Source of the DNA: CAZART01 sp964487555
GTDB taxonomy: Bacteria > Bacteroidota > Rhodothermia > Rhodothermales > VXPQ01
DNA length: 35,363 nt
Assembly: GCA_964487555.1 (NCBI GenBank)
Contig: CAZART010000051.1
Location: forward strand, 1-35,363
Reading direction: 5' to 3'
Positions 33,293 through 35,363 of the stretch are shown one piece after another. Made by a program: the position numbers and the translations under genes. The notes beneath the pieces are model-generated. The model saw only the letters and a program-made list of their open reading frames with translations, ran no database searches and was not told the DNA's origin. How positions within the stretch are numbered: position 1 is the first letter of the stretch; each line of letters opens with the position of its first letter.

Positions 33293-35353
33293 TCAGTGTA
33301 CGACGATGAATGGACGCACGGCTCCACCCTGCAGCGTATCGAGTCGGATCACGTAGACGCCCGACGGCATCTCGCCTACGTCCATCATCCGGACGTGCGG
33401 CCCGGCTGCAAGGAGTTCGTCGACGACGACGCGGGCGACCTCGCGCCCCAATACGTCGTAGGCGCGGATCGTCACGGCGGACGGCGCCTCCAGCTCGAAA
33501 CGGACGCCGGCTTGACTTCCAACAGGGTTAGGATAAGTGGACATGCCCAGCGACTCAGATCCCCCCGGCACCGACAGGTCACGCCGTTCCGCCATAACCG
33601 GTAGGCCGGTCGGTGAACGAATCGCCTCAACGGCTCCCGCTACGTACGCCAGCGGAGCGTTCCAATTGATCGTGATCTCATTCGAGGCGTAGCTACACCA
33701 ATCGTCTACGTAGGATCTGGCCGGCAAGGTCGATGGGTAGGAACAGCCGTCCTGGCGTCCCGAATTCGGGCCACCGACGAGGAGGCCGGGCACGGGCTCG
33801 TGCACGCCGTCCGACTGCGACGGTCGGTGATGAGGATTCATCGGCGTTTTTCCGCCGTAACCCGTGACGAACGAGTAGCCCGTCGCATTCCGGCCGAGAA
33901 GATAATCAAGGTTGGAAAGCGCGGCCTCAAGGTACCGCTCCTCACCGCTCACCCGGTAGGCCTGCAGCAGCATCATCGCCTGATTTCCGGCGAGCGAGTT
34001 GCTGCCCCAGTAAAAGTCGCCCGACCGGCCCATCACCATGTCGTAAGCCGACTCGCGCTTGAGGTTGTAGTAGTGGTTGGCCAGGCTGATCAATCTATCC
34101 TTCACCTCGGACGTGTCGATCGTCTCCGCGACGTCTCCGCGATGATGTGCCAGGGATATAAACGCCATGGAACCTACGTTCGGCCATCCCGGCGCACGCA
34201 AGGCACCTTCGGCGAACGGATGATGCATCACCATGAAGCTGTCCTGCTTCGTCGTAATGAAGAGCTCCGTTGCCGCCCAGCGAAACTCGTCGAAAAAGCT
34301 TCCATCACCGTACTCTCCCGTAGAAATGTCCGGGTCGAATTCGGCATTCATTTCGTTCTGGTTGTATCGCTCCTCCGGATTCATCCGGGCCCAATTCCAG
34401 GCGGCCGAGGCGGCCGTGAGCATCGAGTCGGCGAGGCCGGGAAGCTCCGCTTCAAAATCGTCGTATATGCGCGCCCCGAGCGCCATCACCGCCGCGAAAT
34501 CGAGCGTAGCGGGCGTGCTCTTCTGCACGATGTAGCGCGGTTGCGTCGCGCGGTTCGGCATCACGGCGCCCTCGAAATTCGGAGTCGTCAGCTTGTGATA
34601 CACGCCACCGTCTTCCGGATCCTGCATGTCGAGCATCCAGCGAACGTTCCAGCGTACTTCGTCAAGCAGATCGGGCACGTCGTTGTCGCTCTCGGGGATA
34701 TTCGTGTCGAGGGCAGAGAAGTACTCGGGGTAGTGCTCGTAGAGCATGAGCAGCGTGCCGACCGAGATGCCGGAGTTGACGATGTATTTGTTGTAATCCC
34801 CGGCATCGTACCATCCCTTCGGAGCAGCGATGATAGTGCCTGCAGGACGGCCGGGCGATGCCGCCGAGGGATGAACGATGACCACGTCGTCGGGGTGGCC
34901 GGCGGAGCGCGACCACCGGTCGGCGAACGTCGGATGCAGCGAGGTGGAGGCGCGCTGGAAATAGTAGGCCTTGACGGCGGCGCGCGCGACGGCCTGGTGC
35001 ACATGCCCACGGATCTCGAATGGATGCGACCTGCCGAGATCAGGAATCAAAACCACAAATTCGCCGATCGTCGCAAAATCCGTAAAGTCGGCCCGGCGAA
35101 CCGTCTCGCCGGCCGGCGTGTAATTTGCAACGCTTGAGAGCGTGCCGGTGTACACCGTGTCCGACAGATCGGCCGTTAAGAGGTGGAATGTCGTCGACGG
35201 TGGATCGACTACCACGGCCAACTTCGGGCCGCTCGGATAGAATCCGATCTGGTTAAGTCGGATCTTGCCGCTCGCGCTCTGAGCGGACGAAGAATGCGGA
35301 AGTGCGAGCAGCAAAAGTGCGACTGCGATGAGGATCAATATCGGTCGATGCAT
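33293..35353 (-). CDS. Secreted GH9-family glycoside hydrolase with type IX secretion sorting domain
   Basis: The 686-aa protein starts with a signal peptide (MHRPILILIAVALLLLALPHSSSAQ). Order: an N-terminal Ig-like (CelD_N type) domain (about 28-115), the GH9 (alpha/alpha)6 barrel (about 120-580) with catalytic Asp183 and Asp186 in GWYDAGDYNKY and the general acid Glu559 in SNEITINWNAPLAYV, the family motif GYGGKTPMNPHHRPSQSD (about 499-514), and a type A C-terminal sorting domain (about 605-686: STYPNPVGSQAGVRFEL, AYDVLGREVARVV, PSGVYVIRLDT). GH9 enzymes are mostly endo- or processive cellulases or related glucanases; the precise substrate is not readable. The C-terminal domain implies export by the type IX system. 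The gene is intact at the window edge. Confidence 0.95.
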   Translation of the reverse strand: MHRPILILIAVALLLLALPHSSSAQSASGKIRLNQIGFYPSGPKLAVVVDPPSTTFHLLTADLSDTVYTGTLSSVANYTPAGETVRRADFTDFATIGEFVVLIPDLGRSHPFEIRGHVHQAVARAAVKAYYFQRASTSLHPTFADRWSRSAGHPDDVVIVHPSAASPGRPAGTIIAAPKGWYDAGDYNKYIVNSGISVGTLLMLYEHYPEYFSALDTNIPESDNDVPDLLDEVRWNVRWMLDMQDPEDGGVYHKLTTPNFEGAVMPNRATQPRYIVQKSTPATLDFAAVMALGARIYDDFEAELPGLADSMLTAASAAWNWARMNPEERYNQNEMNAEFDPDISTGEYGDGSFFDEFRWAATELFITTKQDSFMVMHHPFAEGALRAPGWPNVGSMAFISLAHHRGDVAETIDTSEVKDRLISLANHYYNLKRESAYDMVMGRSGDFYWGSNSLAGNQAMMLLQAYRVSGEERYLEAALSNLDYLLGRNATGYSFVTGYGGKTPMNPHHRPSQSDGVHEPVPGLLVGGPNSGRQDGCSYPSTLPARSYVDDWCSYASNEITINWNAPLAYVAGAVEAIRSPTGLPVMAERRDLSVPGGSESLGMSTYPNPVGSQAGVRFELEAPSAVTIRAYDVLGREVARVVVDELLAAGPHVRMMDVGEMPSGVYVIRLDTLQGGAVRPFIVVH

Positions 35354-35363
35354 GGTCGGCTAA

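Noticed and set aside
33800..35137. 445-aa plus-strand ORF
   Set aside because: It is antisense to the complete GH9 gene and has no recognisable domain.

Overview
The window is a 35.4-kb, GC-rich piece of a draft bacterial chromosome with two 100-N scaffold gaps (17468-17567 and 24382-24481). The gene content points to the Bacteroidota/Rhodothermota side of the tree, most likely a Rhodothermales-like bacterium. The clues are a GH9 enzyme with a type IX secretion C-terminal sorting domain, a TonB-dependent receptor with an N-terminal carboxypeptidase-regulatory-like domain, a Bacteroidetes-style TonB, a DUF4920-like lipoprotein and a mostly housekeeping gene set. The taxonomic placement is inference from families; no rRNA or tRNA gene is visible.

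Layout. 1-1030: a short leader and one secreted protein with a glycine-zipper-like stretch. 1031-13015, all minus strand: a complex I gene train read nuoA-B-C-D-E-F, a DUF4920-like lipoprotein, nuoG, nuoH, then rpe and priA. The nuoI-N genes are not in this window. 13064-17440, minus strand: purB and a TonB-dependent receptor, with a 4 x 32-bp tandem repeat at the receptor's 3' end. After gap 1 comes an ECF-type sigma factor (minus). From 18.4 to 20.0 kb are yebC and ruvC (plus), then a small minus-strand protein. From 20.7 to 23.9 kb is a tight plus-strand operon: small basic protein, CIA30/CBM11-like lipoprotein, NatA-like ATPase, NatB-like permease. From 23.9 to 24.8 kb is a 950-bp non-coding region with a cluster of GGTATTAC octamers and an 18-bp minisatellite that contains gap 2. 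From 24.8 to 30.7 kb (plus) are a 1104-aa outer-membrane protein (metallopeptidase-like domain, six-repeat propeller, beta-barrel), trigger factor and clpP. A strong two-way terminator follows, and then minus-strand tonB, an M20 peptidase and a secreted GH9 glycosidase.

How the genes work together. NuoA-H feed NADH electrons to quinone. TonB would energise receptors such as the one here. Trigger factor and ClpP are protein quality control, and PriA and RuvC handle fork restart and Holliday-junction resolution. The GH9 enzyme and the M20 peptidase suggest use of polysaccharides and peptides.

Non-coding structure is the most unusual aspect. At least three, probably four, intergenic junctions (rpe/priA, yebC/ruvC, outer-membrane gene/tig, and less clearly nuoD/nuoE) carry 7-bp-periodic repeats, in most cases with oppositely oriented arms that could fold into hairpins. 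Other nuo junctions carry unrelated inverted or tandem repeats. No defence system, CRISPR array, prophage or insertion sequence was found.
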